A stretch of 64,000 nucleotides of DNA, from contig JABABU010000027.1 in the NCBI GenBank assembly GCA_014238065.1, positions 124,001-188,000 on the forward strand, given 5' to 3'. The translations under genes were made by a program, and so were the position numbers. The stretch is from Actinomycetota bacterium (GTDB lineage: Bacteria; Actinomycetota; Acidimicrobiia; Acidimicrobiales; Poriferisodalaceae). Below, in pieces: positions 17,447 through 27,016 of the stretch. The notes under the pieces were generated by a model. That model was not told where the DNA came from and ran no database searches. It worked only from the letters and a program-made list of their open reading frames with translations. How positions within the stretch are numbered: the stretch's first letter is position 1; each line of letters begins with the position of its first letter.

Positions 17447-17614
17447 GAAACGACCTCCCCCGAGAACGCTCGACTGACGCTAGCGGTGAGGCATCGCGAG
17501 GAGCGAATCGTCACTCCTCGGTGCCGTCGGGTGGCTCAGGGAGCGCTGCTTCTCGCTCGCCGGAATCGGCGCCGATCTACCATGACGACACATCGACGAC
17601 GAGGGGACCGGCCG

Positions 17615-19117
17615 ATGACGACATATGACGTGGTAATTCGGAACGGCACCGTGGTGACCGCCGCGGAGACGACGCAGTGCGATATCGGGATACGAAACGG
17701 CAAGGTCGTGACCTTGGCCGACTCGCTCGATGATGCCGACCGCGTCATCGACGCGACCGACAAGCTCGTGATGCCAGGTGGCATCGACAGCCACTGTCAC
17801 ATCGAACAGGAGTCATCGGGAGGCATCCAGAGCGCAGACGACTTCTACTCCGGCACGGTCTCGGCGGTGCACGGGGGCACGACGACGATCATCCCGTTCG
17901 CAGCTCAGCATCGTGGCCAGTCGCTCGTGGACGTCGTGCAGGCCTACCACGAACTCGCCCGCCCGAAGGCCGTCATCGACTACGCGTTCCACCTCATCAT
18001 CTCGGACCCCACCGAAGAGGTGATCGCCAAGGAGTTGCCGGCGCTGATCGACGACGGGTACACCTCGTTCAAGGTCTACATGACATACGACGCACTTCGG
18101 CTCGACGACCGTCAGATGCTCGACATCCTCGCCTGCGCCCGTGAAGAGGGCGCCATGGTCATGGTGCACGCGGAGAACCACGAGATGATCCAGTGGCTCA
18201 CCTCCCGGCTGCTCGATCGGGGTCACATCGAGCCGAGGTACCACGCCATCGCTCACGCCGGCATAGCGGAGGGCGAGGCCACGCACAGGGCCATTCGGCT
18301 CTCGGAGCTGGTCGACACGCCGATCCTCGTGGTGCACGTGTCCGACCAGAAGGCGATCAACGAGATCAGGGCTGCGCAGGCCGCTGGCCTTCGGATCTAC
18401 GGCGAGACCTGCCCGCAGTACCTGTTCCTCACTGCCGAGGATCTCGATCGCGACGGCATGGAAGGCGCCAAGTACTGCTGCAGCCCTCCTCCGCGTGACG
18501 ATGCGAACCAACAACTCGTCTGGGATGGGTTGGCCAATGGAACCTTCCAGGTGTTCTCTTCTGATCATGCGCCGTACAGATTCGACGAGACCGGCAAGCT
18601 TTCGGCTGGCCCGAACCCGCCGTTCACGAAGATCGCCAACGGCGTGCCTGGCATCGAACTTCGCCTCCCGTTGTTGTTCCGGGGGGTGAAGGAGGGGCGG
18701 CTGAGCCTGCAACAGTTCGTCACCCTGGCATCGGCGAACGCGGCCAGGATCTACGGCCTGTATCCCAGAAAGGGAACCATCGCCATCGGCTCCGATGCGG
18801 ACATCGCCATCTGGGACCCAGAAGCCGAGATGACCGTCTCCTACGACCAACTCCACGACGATGTCGGCTACACCCCGTACGAGGGCATCCAGCTGACCGG
18901 TCTCCCCGTCACGATGTTGAGCCGCGGCCGGGTGGTCGTGGACGAGGGCGAGTTGCTCGTCGATCGTGGCAGTGGCGAGTTCCTTCGGTGCGAGCGCCCC
19001 GCGATGGCGCGCCCGCTTGGACGACTGCTTCGAGAGGTGGACCCCAGTCGCAACTTCGGTGCGGACATCCTCGACGAGGACATGATCAGCGGAGACGCCG
19101 GCCAAGGAGCGAGCTGA
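17615..19117 (+). CDS. hydA: D-hydantoinase / dihydropyrimidinase
   Basis: A 500-residue cyclic amidohydrolase that opens hydantoin or dihydropyrimidine rings to N-carbamoyl amino acids in the cytoplasm. Metal ligands are visible: His60 and His62 (DSHCH), the carboxylated Lys153 (SFKVYMTYD, with Tyr158), His185 (MVHAENHE), His241 (VVHVSD) and Asp317 (SSDHAP). The frame is open a long way upstream, antisense to the luciferase-like gene, but homology starts at MTTYDVVIRNG and GAGGGG lies 8 nt before ATG 17615. It overlaps the carbamoylase by TGATG. Confidence 0.93.
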   Translation: MTTYDVVIRNGTVVTAAETTQCDIGIRNGKVVTLADSLDDADRVIDATDKLVMPGGIDSHCHIEQESSGGIQSADDFYSGTVSAVHGGTTTIIPFAAQHRGQSLVDVVQAYHELARPKAVIDYAFHLIISDPTEEVIAKELPALIDDGYTSFKVYMTYDALRLDDRQMLDILACAREEGAMVMVHAENHEMIQWLTSRLLDRGHIEPRYHAIAHAGIAEGEATHRAIRLSELVDTPILVVHVSDQKAINEIRAAQAAGLRIYGETCPQYLFLTAEDLDRDGMEGAKYCCSPPPRDDANQQLVWDGLANGTFQVFSSDHAPYRFDETGKLSAGPNPPFTKIANGVPGIELRLPLLFRGVKEGRLSLQQFVTLASANAARIYGLYPRKGTIAIGSDADIAIWDPEAEMTVSYDQLHDDVGYTPYEGIQLTGLPVTMLSRGRVVVDEGELLVDRGSGEFLRCERPAMARPLGRLLREVDPSRNFGADILDEDMISGDAGQGAS

Positions 19118-20058
19118 TGGGCCGGCGACTGAAGGTCGCTTCGGCTCAGCTTGGCGCGGTCGATCTCGCGGACAAGAGGGAAGACGTCGTCGTTCGGCTC
19201 GTCGACATGCTGCGCGAGGCAGCCTCGTCGGGCTGTCGGCTGGTCGTGTTCCCCGAGTTGGCGCTCACGACGTTCTTCGCCCGCTACTTCTACGAGAGCC
19301 AAGAGGACGTCGACCGCTGGTTCGAATCAACGATGCCAAATGCCGCGACCCGGCCGTTGTTCGATGCCGCGGCCGAACTCGGCGTCGGTTTCTACCTCGG
19401 GTATGCCGAACTGTCAGAGGACGACGGCGTCGAGCGCCGGTTCAACAGTTCGGTTTTGGTCGGGCCCGACGCAGCCATCATCGGCAAATACCGAAAGGTC
19501 CACCTTCCGGGCCATCAGGAGCCGCTCGAGGGTGCTCTGTTCCACCATCTGGAGAAACGGTATTTCGAGCCAGGCGATCTGGGGTTCGGGGTCTGGCGGG
19601 CCTTCGACTCGATCATCGGCATGTGCCTGTGCAACGACCGACGCTGGCCGGAGACGTATCGGGTCATGGGCCTCCAGGGTGTCGAGATGGTCGTCCTCGG
19701 CTACAACACACCGACCACGAACATCGACCAACGGCCGGAGCCAACCCATCTCCGTTCGTTCCACAACCACCTCTCGATGCAAGCAGGCGCCTACCAGAAC
19801 GCCACCTGGGTCGTCGGCACGGCCAAAGCAGGCATCGAAGACGGCCACGGCCTCTTAGGGGGGAGCTGCATCATCGCGCCCACCGGCGAGATCGTCGCCC
19901 TCGCCACCAGCACCGACGACGAGGTCATCACCCATAACTGCGACCTCGACCTCGGCACCTACCTCAAACAGACGACTTTCGACTTCGCTCGCCACCGACG
20001 CACCGAGCACTACTCCCTCATAACCGAACGCACCGGAGCAAGCCTGCCACCCGGATAG
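19117..20058 (+). CDS. hyuC: N-carbamoyl-D-amino-acid hydrolase
   Basis: A 313-residue carbon-nitrogen hydrolase that converts N-carbamoyl-D-amino acids to D-amino acid, CO2 and ammonia. The catalytic triad falls where it does in the characterised Agrobacterium enzymes: Glu47 (FPELALTTFF), Lys127 (GKYRKVHLPG), Cys172 (CLCNDRRWPET). The segments LSMQAGAYQNATW and IAPTGEIVALAT also match this subgroup, which separates it from L-carbamoylases (M20 family) and beta-ureidopropionase. ATG 19117 overlaps the hydantoinase stop. Together they form the classic two-step D-hydantoinase pathway. Confidence 0.93.
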   Translation: MGRRLKVASAQLGAVDLADKREDVVVRLVDMLREAASSGCRLVVFPELALTTFFARYFYESQEDVDRWFESTMPNAATRPLFDAAAELGVGFYLGYAELSEDDGVERRFNSSVLVGPDAAIIGKYRKVHLPGHQEPLEGALFHHLEKRYFEPGDLGFGVWRAFDSIIGMCLCNDRRWPETYRVMGLQGVEMVVLGYNTPTTNIDQRPEPTHLRSFHNHLSMQAGAYQNATWVVGTAKAGIEDGHGLLGGSCIIAPTGEIVALATSTDDEVITHNCDLDLGTYLKQTTFDFARHRRTEHYSLITERTGASLPPG

Positions 20059-20097
20059 CCCGCTCCCCCAGAGACGCTGGGCGCAGGCGATGAATGA

Positions 20098-20901
20098 TCA
20101 GCTGAGACGGGCAGTCAGGCGAAGGCCGCCGAGATTACCTCCAGAAAACAGGTCGTTGATCGACGCATAGAAGTGGTCGAGGCCGTCGACGAGTTCTTCG
20201 CCGTGCCGGTCGATCATCAGAGAACGCGCGGCGCGGAACTCGGCAAAACGATCAGCGACGAAGAGCCGCCATGCCACGGTCACGTCGGTGAGTTCGATAT
20301 CGACGAAGCCTGCAGCCGAAAGTTCGGTCTCGTATTCGGCAAGTGTCGGTACGCGATGACAGAACACATCCTCGGCCAGGATGCGGACCTCGTCCTGTGA
20401 CAACGTGCCGAGTCGGTGATAGTCCTCGACATACATCGATCCACCTGGACGCAGCATCCGAGCGCATTCGCGGTAGAGCAGAGGCCGGTCCGCGATGTGC
20501 AGGAAGGTCAACCAGCTCACGACAGCATCGAAGACGCCTTCTCCGACAACGCCATCGAGCGCGTCACCCTCGATGTGATCAACCAATTCACTCAGACCGC
20601 AGCGGGCCGTGAGGTCGGCGGCAAGCGAGTTCAGGTCGGGCTGCAACTCGATCGCACTCACATGACATCGGGCTGCACTTGCCAGACGACGGGCCGGACC
20701 TCCGATTCCACCGCCGATCTCGACCACTGCTGACCCCGGTCCGAGCGACAGGCCATTGATCGCTTCGTCGACGGCGTCCGTGCCGAAGTAGTGGTACTGG
20801 TCAAACCGAGCTAGTTCGTTCGCATCGAGTGCACCGTCGAGCCCGAATCCGGCGGCGGCAAGATCGTTCAACACCCGGTCCACCTCGTGATACAGCTTCA
20901 T
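20098..20901 (-). CDS. SAM-dependent methyltransferase (sarcosine/dimethylglycine-methyltransferase-like)
   Basis: A 267-residue class I methyltransferase. The N terminus MKLYHEVDRVLNDLAAAGF and FDQYHYFGTDAVDEAI resemble the glycine/sarcosine N-methyltransferase group that makes glycine betaine. The SAM site is VVEIGGGIGGPARRL, followed by SAIELQPD and the post-motif LRPGGSMYVEDYH. An upstream GTG at 20928 would add nine residues. It sits between the D-carbamoylase (convergent) and the hydantoin racemase (same strand, 74 nt upstream). An N-methylated amino-acid substrate would fit the surroundings but is inference. Confidence 0.75.
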   Translation of the reverse strand: MKLYHEVDRVLNDLAAAGFGLDGALDANELARFDQYHYFGTDAVDEAINGLSLGPGSAVVEIGGGIGGPARRLASAARCHVSAIELQPDLNSLAADLTARCGLSELVDHIEGDALDGVVGEGVFDAVVSWLTFLHIADRPLLYRECARMLRPGGSMYVEDYHRLGTLSQDEVRILAEDVFCHRVPTLAEYETELSAAGFVDIELTDVTVAWRLFVADRFAEFRAARSLMIDRHGEELVDGLDHFYASINDLFSGGNLGGLRLTARLS

Positions 20902-20975
20902 CGTCTTGATCGGCGTGCCATCTGTCACCACCGAAGTCTGGCACCGGCTGCGGCCCTCGAGAACACTCGAGAGGG

Positions 20976-21626
20976 TCAGGTCAACGCGCCGATGGCCAAA
21001 GTGACTGCGGCTTGGGTTGGGTCGACCACGGGCACGCCCACGATGTCCTCGAGGCGACGACGGTACGGAGCCATCCCGGTACAGCCGAGGACGATCACAT
21101 CTGCACCGTGCTCGTCCCGTAGATTCTCGGCCACCCCGGTCAAACGATCGAATGTCCTCGCTTCGTCGGCAAGTTCGAGCACTCCCAGATCGAGCGGAAG
21201 GTCTGCAGCCATCCGCGAGCTGAGTCCAAGGCTCTCGACATAGTGAAGATGGCGTTCGACAGAACCGTCGAACAGCGAGACCACACCGAACGACCGACCG
21301 AGGCTCAGCGCCATCGACATAGCGCTCTCGGAGATGCCGAACACCGGCACGTCCAAGCGTTGTCGTGCCTCGGCCAGACCGGGGTCGCTGTAGCAAGCCA
21401 GGACCATCGCGTCGCAGCGATGTTGTTCGGCAGCCATCAGTGCACACAACGGTTCGACGACATCTCGCACGTGCTCGTCGGTCTCGATCGCGGGTGGTCC
21501 CTCGACGAGCGTCATGCACTCGACAACCGGGCCATCACTGAACCGAAGCCCGTCCAGCGCATTGCTGATCCCATCGGTCACCGCAGGGGTGGAATTCGGA
21601 TTGATGACAACGATGCGATGGGCCAT
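20976..21626 (-). CDS. hyuE: Hydantoin / Asp-Glu racemase family protein
   Basis: A 216-residue racemase of the Asp/Glu/hydantoin group. The family uses two opposed cysteines as acid and base: Cys78 in VLACYSDPG and Cys182 in VLGCTGM. The start MAHRIVVINPNSTPAVTDGI is the usual N terminus. Hydantoin racemase interconverts the D and L forms of 5-substituted hydantoins, so the D-specific pathway upstream can consume the racemate. It lies about 1 kb from that operon on the opposite strand. Allantoin racemase is the closest alternative. Confidence 0.85.
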   Translation of the reverse strand: MAHRIVVINPNSTPAVTDGISNALDGLRFSDGPVVECMTLVEGPPAIETDEHVRDVVEPLCALMAAEQHRCDAMVLACYSDPGLAEARQRLDVPVFGISESAMSMALSLGRSFGVVSLFDGSVERHLHYVESLGLSSRMAADLPLDLGVLELADEARTFDRLTGVAENLRDEHGADVIVLGCTGMAPYRRRLEDIVGVPVVDPTQAAVTLAIGALT

Positions 21627-21715
21627 CAACACATCATTGCCCGATGTTCGTGGTCAGCGCCGGATTCGCCAAGACCACGGTGCTGACCCGACTGACAGCG
21701 ATCCGGCTCTTCGCC

Positions 21716-22660
21716 CTACAAACCTGCTGGCAACTCGCGGCCCATCTTCACGAGCCGTCGGCCGAGTCGGTGGATCAGATAGTCGAGTTCGGCGAGGTCA
21801 TCGGCGTCCATCGACGGTCCGGGCGACCGAGCTAGGCCACAGGTAATCGCACCTCGTCGACGCAGAATCTCCTTGCGGATGGCGAGCCCGAAACCGATCT
21901 GCTGCTCGTGACGGATGAGTGGCAAGTGAGCGTCATAGAGGTCCTCACCAGCTTGGGCCTCGCCGCGGGCGAACATGTCGTACACCTCGACCAGCATCTG
22001 CGGGAATGCGAGTCCTGTCATGATGCCGTCCGCTCCTCGCGCCAACTCCTGGGGGACGTAGAGGCCGCCGTTGCCGACGACGATGCTGACCCGACGGTGG
22101 CCATCATGGGGCGCCCGGCGCAGCGCCGTGAGTTTGCGATGGCCAGGGCAGTCCTCGTGTTTGAACATCACGAGCGTGCCGAAGTCATCGATCAGCCGGT
22201 TGACGACAGCGGTCGAGATCCACACGGTTGTCGTCGGCGGATAGTCCTGGAGACAGACCGGGATGTCGGCAAGCCGCCCGATGACCGATGCAAAGTAACC
22301 GTAGACCTGATCGTCTGTCTTGAGTCCTGGGATACCGGCAATCATCACCCCGGCTGCTCCGGCGTCTGTCACCTGCTCTGACAGCGCAGCGAGGTTGTCC
22401 ATCCCTGAATTGCTCACACCGACGATCACCGGAACTCGACCGTCGACCCGATCGATTACCCGAGTCGCGAAGGCCAGTTGCTCTTCGGCGGTCAGTTTCG
22501 GTGCCTCACCCATCACGCCGAGCACAGTGATGCCGTGCACGCCCTCGGCGAGGTAGAACTCGACCAACGAATCAGTGCTGAGGTCGTCGACTCGACCGTC
22601 CTCATCGAAAGGCGTCACCGAGATCGCGAACACTCCAGTCGCATCTTCTGACAGCTTCAC
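21716..22660 (-). CDS. Dihydrodipicolinate synthase (DapA/NanA) family lyase
   Basis: A 314-residue class I aldolase-type TIM barrel. The Schiff-base Lys is Lys167 (VMFKHEDCPG) and the catalytic Tyr is Tyr140 (LQDYPPTT). The N-terminal site is FAISVTPFDEDG, followed by GITVLGVMGEAPKLTAEE. Catabolic members cleave or condense pyruvate with aldehydes, or dehydrate sugar acids. Because it stands beside hydantoin genes and a divergent amidohydrolase rather than lysine genes, I favour a catabolic role. It is 89 nt upstream of the racemase on the same strand. Confidence 0.85.
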   Translation of the reverse strand: MKLSEDATGVFAISVTPFDEDGRVDDLSTDSLVEFYLAEGVHGITVLGVMGEAPKLTAEEQLAFATRVIDRVDGRVPVIVGVSNSGMDNLAALSEQVTDAGAAGVMIAGIPGLKTDDQVYGYFASVIGRLADIPVCLQDYPPTTTVWISTAVVNRLIDDFGTLVMFKHEDCPGHRKLTALRRAPHDGHRRVSIVVGNGGLYVPQELARGADGIMTGLAFPQMLVEVYDMFARGEAQAGEDLYDAHLPLIRHEQQIGFGLAIRKEILRRRGAITCGLARSPGPSMDADDLAELDYLIHRLGRRLVKMGRELPAGL

Positions 22661-22872
22661 GTGCTTCCTCCTCGTGGTCGTCGGGTAGATCTCTCAGGTT
22701 TCCACACCCGATGGGGAGTCGTCTCGGCCAAGCGACCATGAACCGGTCCCTGAACCTCTTCAGGAACAAGGCCTGGCGGTCGCCCCCTGAAATTCATCCG
22801 GCACGGCGTCGCCTCGAACAGAGGAACGATCGAATCCACACGTCGAACCGACAGCGTGCGAAGATTCGACGC

Positions 22873-24291
22873 GTGACCGAGCTACCGAAAGCGACCGTTG
22901 ACCTCTTGATCGAGGGCGCGACAGTGATCACGATGGATGCCGATCGCCGCATCATCGAGGACGGATCGGTTGCCATCAGTGGTGACCAGATCGTGGCAGT
23001 CGGACGAAACAGTGAGCTGCATGGACTCGGTGAACCGCGACGGACAATCGACGGCACGCGCATGGCGGTTCTCCCCGGTCTGATCGATTGCCACGGCCAC
23101 GCTGGTCACGGACTCGTGAAGTCGCTCGGCACTGGTGTTGACGACGGGGTCATGTGGACTCAAGCGGTCAAGCAGATCTACACGATGGGCGCGAGCGAAG
23201 GATTCTGGGGCGCTGAAGCCGCGTTGAGCGGTCTGGACCGCCTGAAGGCTGGTGTGACCACGGGCGTGTCACTGCTCGGCGGCGGCGATGACGTACATCG
23301 GGTCGACGATCCCGCTTATGCCGCCATGCACTGTCGGTCGGTCGAGAAGCTCGGAACGCGGAGCATCGTTGCAGTCGGGCCCGGCAGGCCGCCGTACCCG
23401 CACCGCTTCGGCACCGATGAAGCCGGGAACATTCGCAGCGTCAGCTTCGAGGACGAGATGCGCGTTGCAGAAGAGGTCATTTCCGAGTGGCACGGCGAAG
23501 CATCGGGCCGTATCTCGATCGCGGTCGTGAGCCCCGTCTTCCGGCCCGACGGCGAACGAAATGGCGCCGACATGTCCACGGTTCGGAAAATGGTGCTGGC
23601 GGTGCGCGAACTCTGCGATCGTCACGACCTTCTTTTGACTCAGGACGGACACGCCAGCGGCTCCCTCGAGTTCGCTGCGGAACTGGGCGCGCTCGGCCCT
23701 CGGGCCGTGATGTCGCACTGCGTCGACCTCACCCCAGGCGACATGCAGGCATTGAAGGATTCCGGCACCAGCGTGGCGCACAACCCCAGCGCCATTCGCT
23801 CGATCATGGGCCGCTGTCCAGCTCCCGAGCTGATGGACCTGGGTGTCATAGTCGCCATTAGCTCCGACGGCGCCGCGCCCGATCGTGGTTACGACATGTT
23901 TCGCCACATGGCGCAGTGCATGCACTACCACCGTCGCCACTTTCGTGACCCGACAGTCCTCCCGGCCGAGACTGCTCTCGCCATGACGACGATCGATGCT
24001 GCCCGGGCCCTCGGGCTCGGCAGTGAGCTCGGGTCGATCGAAGTGGGCAAGCGAGCCGATCTCGCCATGATCGATCTCTACAAACCACACCTCGTTCCGA
24101 TGAACATGCCGGTCATGCGCATCGCCCACTACGCCAACGCCGCCGACGTCGACACTGTGATCGTCGATGGGAAGATCCTCATGGAAGGCCGCCGAGTGCT
24201 GTCGGTCGACGAGGATTCAGTTCTCCAAGACGCCGAGCGTCAGGCTGCGACCATCATCGATCGAGCTGGCCTGAGTCATCTCCTGACCTGA
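22873..24291 (+). CDS. Amidohydrolase (TRZ/ATZ, cytosine/guanine-deaminase-like)
   Basis: A 472-residue metal-dependent amidohydrolase. Metal ligands are HGH in GLIDCHGHAGHG, His in DGHASGSLEF, His in MSHCVDL and Asp in ISSDGAAPDRGYDM. The C-terminal LGSIEVGKRADLAMIDL is the composite beta domain typical of s-triazine, cytosine and guanine deaminases. GTG 22873 is preferred because homology starts at TVDLLIEGATVITMD; an ATG at 22711 would add 54 residues with no homology. It diverges from the DapA-family gene over 212 nt. Confidence 0.85.
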   Translation: MTELPKATVDLLIEGATVITMDADRRIIEDGSVAISGDQIVAVGRNSELHGLGEPRRTIDGTRMAVLPGLIDCHGHAGHGLVKSLGTGVDDGVMWTQAVKQIYTMGASEGFWGAEAALSGLDRLKAGVTTGVSLLGGGDDVHRVDDPAYAAMHCRSVEKLGTRSIVAVGPGRPPYPHRFGTDEAGNIRSVSFEDEMRVAEEVISEWHGEASGRISIAVVSPVFRPDGERNGADMSTVRKMVLAVRELCDRHDLLLTQDGHASGSLEFAAELGALGPRAVMSHCVDLTPGDMQALKDSGTSVAHNPSAIRSIMGRCPAPELMDLGVIVAISSDGAAPDRGYDMFRHMAQCMHYHRRHFRDPTVLPAETALAMTTIDAARALGLGSELGSIEVGKRADLAMIDLYKPHLVPMNMPVMRIAHYANAADVDTVIVDGKILMEGRRVLSVDEDSVLQDAERQAATIIDRAGLSHLLT

Positions 24292-24305
24292 GCTGGAAGG
24301 AGACC

Positions 24306-24318
24306 CAGGTTCAACCTG
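24306..24318. repeat. 13-nt odd palindrome between convergent genes
   Basis: CAGGTTCAACCTG is a perfect palindrome around a central C, in the 118-nt gap between the convergent amidohydrolase and methyltransferase genes. It may be a weak hairpin or a binding site. There is no T-run, so termination is only a possibility. Confidence 0.25.
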
Positions 24319-24409
24319 ATGTTCGCCGGCGACGAGGTATAGCAATGCCGATACATGACGTCTCGGCTCGACACGGTGTTGTTCGACTGGTGCTCGAACG
24401 GCTTCCACG

Positions 24410-25249
24410 TCAGCATCTGGTGGCTGTTACCACGTACCCGCAGATCTTGCTGTCGAGATCGGCAGGTCCGAAACGTTGCCTGATCGCGTTCGTAGCGGCC
24501 TCTGTCGCCTCCATCAAGCGGGCCGGATCCCTCGCCTCGATCTCATTTCGCAAAGGCGTGCCTTGGCAATACGCGACGGCGGGGACCTCGCAGGAAACGG
24601 CTCGGCTGCGGGCCTCCAACGCCTCATACATCGCAGGAGCCGAGAAACCGCCGGCCTCGACGTCAGCTTGGATGGCCGCTTCGTCGTGATAGCCGTGTGG
24701 CGTGCGGGCCAGGAACTCAGGCGGATCATCGGGCCAGAGACCTCCAACCGCTCGCGTCACGACATCAGCGAACTCGTTGTCCTCGATGCGGCCCCAGACG
24801 TTGAACAGGAATACGCCACCCGGCCGCAGCACCCGCGCCACCTCGGCGTACGCGGCAACGCGATCGGGAAAAAACATCACGCCAAACTGGCACACCACTG
24901 CGTCGAACGACTCGTCCTCGAATGGGAGAGCCATCACATCGGCAGCTCGCCAAGTCACCGGCATGGCAGTGCCAACGGCGACTCCGCGATCGATCATGGC
25001 CTGGTTCAGATCGGTCGCGGTCAAGGCAACCGATCCGGACAGCGCTGATGCCATCGCCCTGGTGACCACACCGCTCCCTGCCGCGACCTCCAGCACCGAG
25101 GACGGATCGATGGCCTCCAGCCGGGCAACGAGGTCGTCGGCGTAAACCTCGAAGATCAGTGGTACCAACAACCGGTCGTAGATCTCGGGTACCGAGCCCG
25201 CGAAAGCTGAATCAGAATCCTGCCGATGTTGCACACGCACCTCGCCCAT
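24410..25249 (-). CDS. Class I SAM-dependent methyltransferase
   Basis: A 279-residue methyltransferase of the UbiE/COQ5-like type. The SAM-binding loop is VLEVAAGSGVVTRAM, followed by ATDLNQAMID, the acidic ADVMALPFEDESFD, and LRPGGVFLFNVWG. The target molecule is not apparent. Its ATG faces the choline-sulfatase start across 66 nt, so the two share a compact divergent promoter region and may be co-regulated. Confidence 0.85.
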   Translation of the reverse strand: MGEVRVQHRQDSDSAFAGSVPEIYDRLLVPLIFEVYADDLVARLEAIDPSSVLEVAAGSGVVTRAMASALSGSVALTATDLNQAMIDRGVAVGTAMPVTWRAADVMALPFEDESFDAVVCQFGVMFFPDRVAAYAEVARVLRPGGVFLFNVWGRIEDNEFADVVTRAVGGLWPDDPPEFLARTPHGYHDEAAIQADVEAGGFSAPAMYEALEARSRAVSCEVPAVAYCQGTPLRNEIEARDPARLMEATEAATNAIRQRFGPADLDSKICGYVVTATRC

Positions 25250-25315
25250 GGTCGGCTAGATGTTCTGGCACTCATCCGAGCGCTCGCCAGCGCCAAGCAT
25301 AGAAGAGGCCTTGCT

Positions 25316-26812
25316 GTGACGCAGAGACCCAACATCCTCATCATCCAGGCCGATCAGTTCGCCCCGCAGGCTGCTGCGCTGCACGGAGGACCAGCCAGAG
25401 TGCCTGCGCTGGAGGCGCTGGCCGAGCGCGCATCGGTGTTCACCAACGCGTACTGCAACTATCCACTGTGCGCGCCGTCGCGGTTCTCGATGCTCAGCGG
25501 GCAGATGCCGTTCTCGATCGGCGCGTATGACAATGCGGCCGAATTCGCGTCGTCGACACCGACGTTTCTCCACCACCTCAGGCTGGCGGGTTACCACACG
25601 TCTCTCAGCGGCAAGATGCACTTCATCGGCGCCGATCAGCTCCATGGATTCGAACAACGCCTCACCACCGACATCTACCCTGCCGACTTCGCATGGCTCC
25701 CGAACTGGGAGACCCGCTCACAGAACTGGGCTCCGATTCGAGACAGCGTCGAGCGAGGCGGAGTGTCGGCATACAACATGCAGCTTGCCTTCGACGAGGA
25801 CGCGACCTTTCAGGCCGTCAGGAAGATCTACGAGTACGCCAGATCACCCGAGCAGCCGTTTTGTATGTTCGTCTCGCTCACTCATCCGCACCATCCGTTT
25901 CTTGCTCCGCCCCGCTACTGGGACATGTACGAGGACGACGCGTTACCCGGCCCGACGGTCGAGAGGTTGCCCGACGATGCCGTCGACCCTCACAGCGCCC
26001 GCGCCAGGGAGGTGATCGGTGTCGCCGGTTCCGATGTGACGACGGAACAGAGTCGAAGAGCGCGCCACGCGTACTTCGCTGCCATCAGCTACTTCGACGA
26101 CAAGGTCGCCGATCTGCTGGGCGCGCTCGACGCGTCCCAGATCTTGGATGACACGGCCATCGTGGTGGTGTCGGATCATGGTGAGATGCTCGGAGAGCGC
26201 GGATTGTGGGCCAAAGACTGCTTCTTCGAATGGGCGATCCGAATCCCGATGATCGTCGCTCCACCGGGCGCAGGTCCATCCATTGAAGTAGAAACGCCGG
26301 TTTCACTGCTCGACCTCTTCCCCACAGTTCTCGACCTGGCAGGCATCGACCACGACGACGTCGAAGGCACTTCGATGCTGTCCCCTGGTGGCGGCTCCAG
26401 CGATGTCGTCGCCGAGTACTCCGCCGAGGCTGCGATTGCGCCAGCAGTGATGATCCGCCGAGGTCGGTACAAGTACATCCACTGCGACGCCGATCCTCCG
26501 ATGATGTTCGATCTCGACACCGACCCGCATGAACTCACCAACATCGCCGATGACCCTGACCACCACGCGATCCGGGTCGAACTCGAGGGCGCAGTCGACG
26601 AACGCTGGAGCCTCTCCGACGTCGACACCGCGGTGCGTCGCAGCCAGAAGGAACGGGCAGTTGTGAGCGATGCGCTGCTCATTGGTGAACAGACCTCATG
26701 GGACCATCAGCCGCGACCCGACTATTCAAGGCTCTACGTCAGGGGCCGCCAGGGCGGCGAATCGGCCGACCAGCGAGTCCGCGTTCCGGCAAAGGACTAC
26801 CCGTGGCCGTGA
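25316..26812 (+). CDS. betC: Choline-sulfatase
   Basis: A 498-residue type I sulfatase that hydrolyses choline-O-sulfate to choline and sulfate. The formylglycine signature is LCAPSR (Cys52), close to the position in characterised BetC. The metal site begins ILIIQADQFAP, and the BetC-specific segments VYDNAAEF-type AYDNAAEFAS, SGKMHFIGADQLHGFE and LTTDIYPADF are present. GTG 25316 has AGAAGAGG about 8 nt upstream; the frame is open before that without homology. There is no signal peptide, as expected for a cytoplasmic enzyme. Choline import and oxidation genes are not adjacent. Confidence 0.9.
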   Translation: MTQRPNILIIQADQFAPQAAALHGGPARVPALEALAERASVFTNAYCNYPLCAPSRFSMLSGQMPFSIGAYDNAAEFASSTPTFLHHLRLAGYHTSLSGKMHFIGADQLHGFEQRLTTDIYPADFAWLPNWETRSQNWAPIRDSVERGGVSAYNMQLAFDEDATFQAVRKIYEYARSPEQPFCMFVSLTHPHHPFLAPPRYWDMYEDDALPGPTVERLPDDAVDPHSARAREVIGVAGSDVTTEQSRRARHAYFAAISYFDDKVADLLGALDASQILDDTAIVVVSDHGEMLGERGLWAKDCFFEWAIRIPMIVAPPGAGPSIEVETPVSLLDLFPTVLDLAGIDHDDVEGTSMLSPGGGSSDVVAEYSAEAAIAPAVMIRRGRYKYIHCDADPPMMFDLDTDPHELTNIADDPDHHAIRVELEGAVDERWSLSDVDTAVRRSQKERAVVSDALLIGEQTSWDHQPRPDYSRLYVRGRQGGESADQRVRVPAKDYPWP

Positions 26813-27016
26813 AGACAGGGGTGCAGTGGGTGGAACCATCACGACGTCGTACACGAGTCGAGGTCCACTAGGCCGCAGAGCGAGAACTGTTCGAACTGCT
26901 CACGGGAACAAAGTCTCTCCGCCTTGTCGAGTGGAGGGCAACGATCCAGGCGGTGACAGGCTTGCACTCTGCAGCTCAGAGCTCGCCGTTCAGCCACACC
27001 TCTGGTCGGGAAGCGG

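Noticed and set aside
16256-17614. Long plus-strand open frame in front of the hydantoinase
   Set aside because: It is antisense to a clear luciferase-like gene, has no family features, and the hydantoinase homology and ribosome site begin at 17615.
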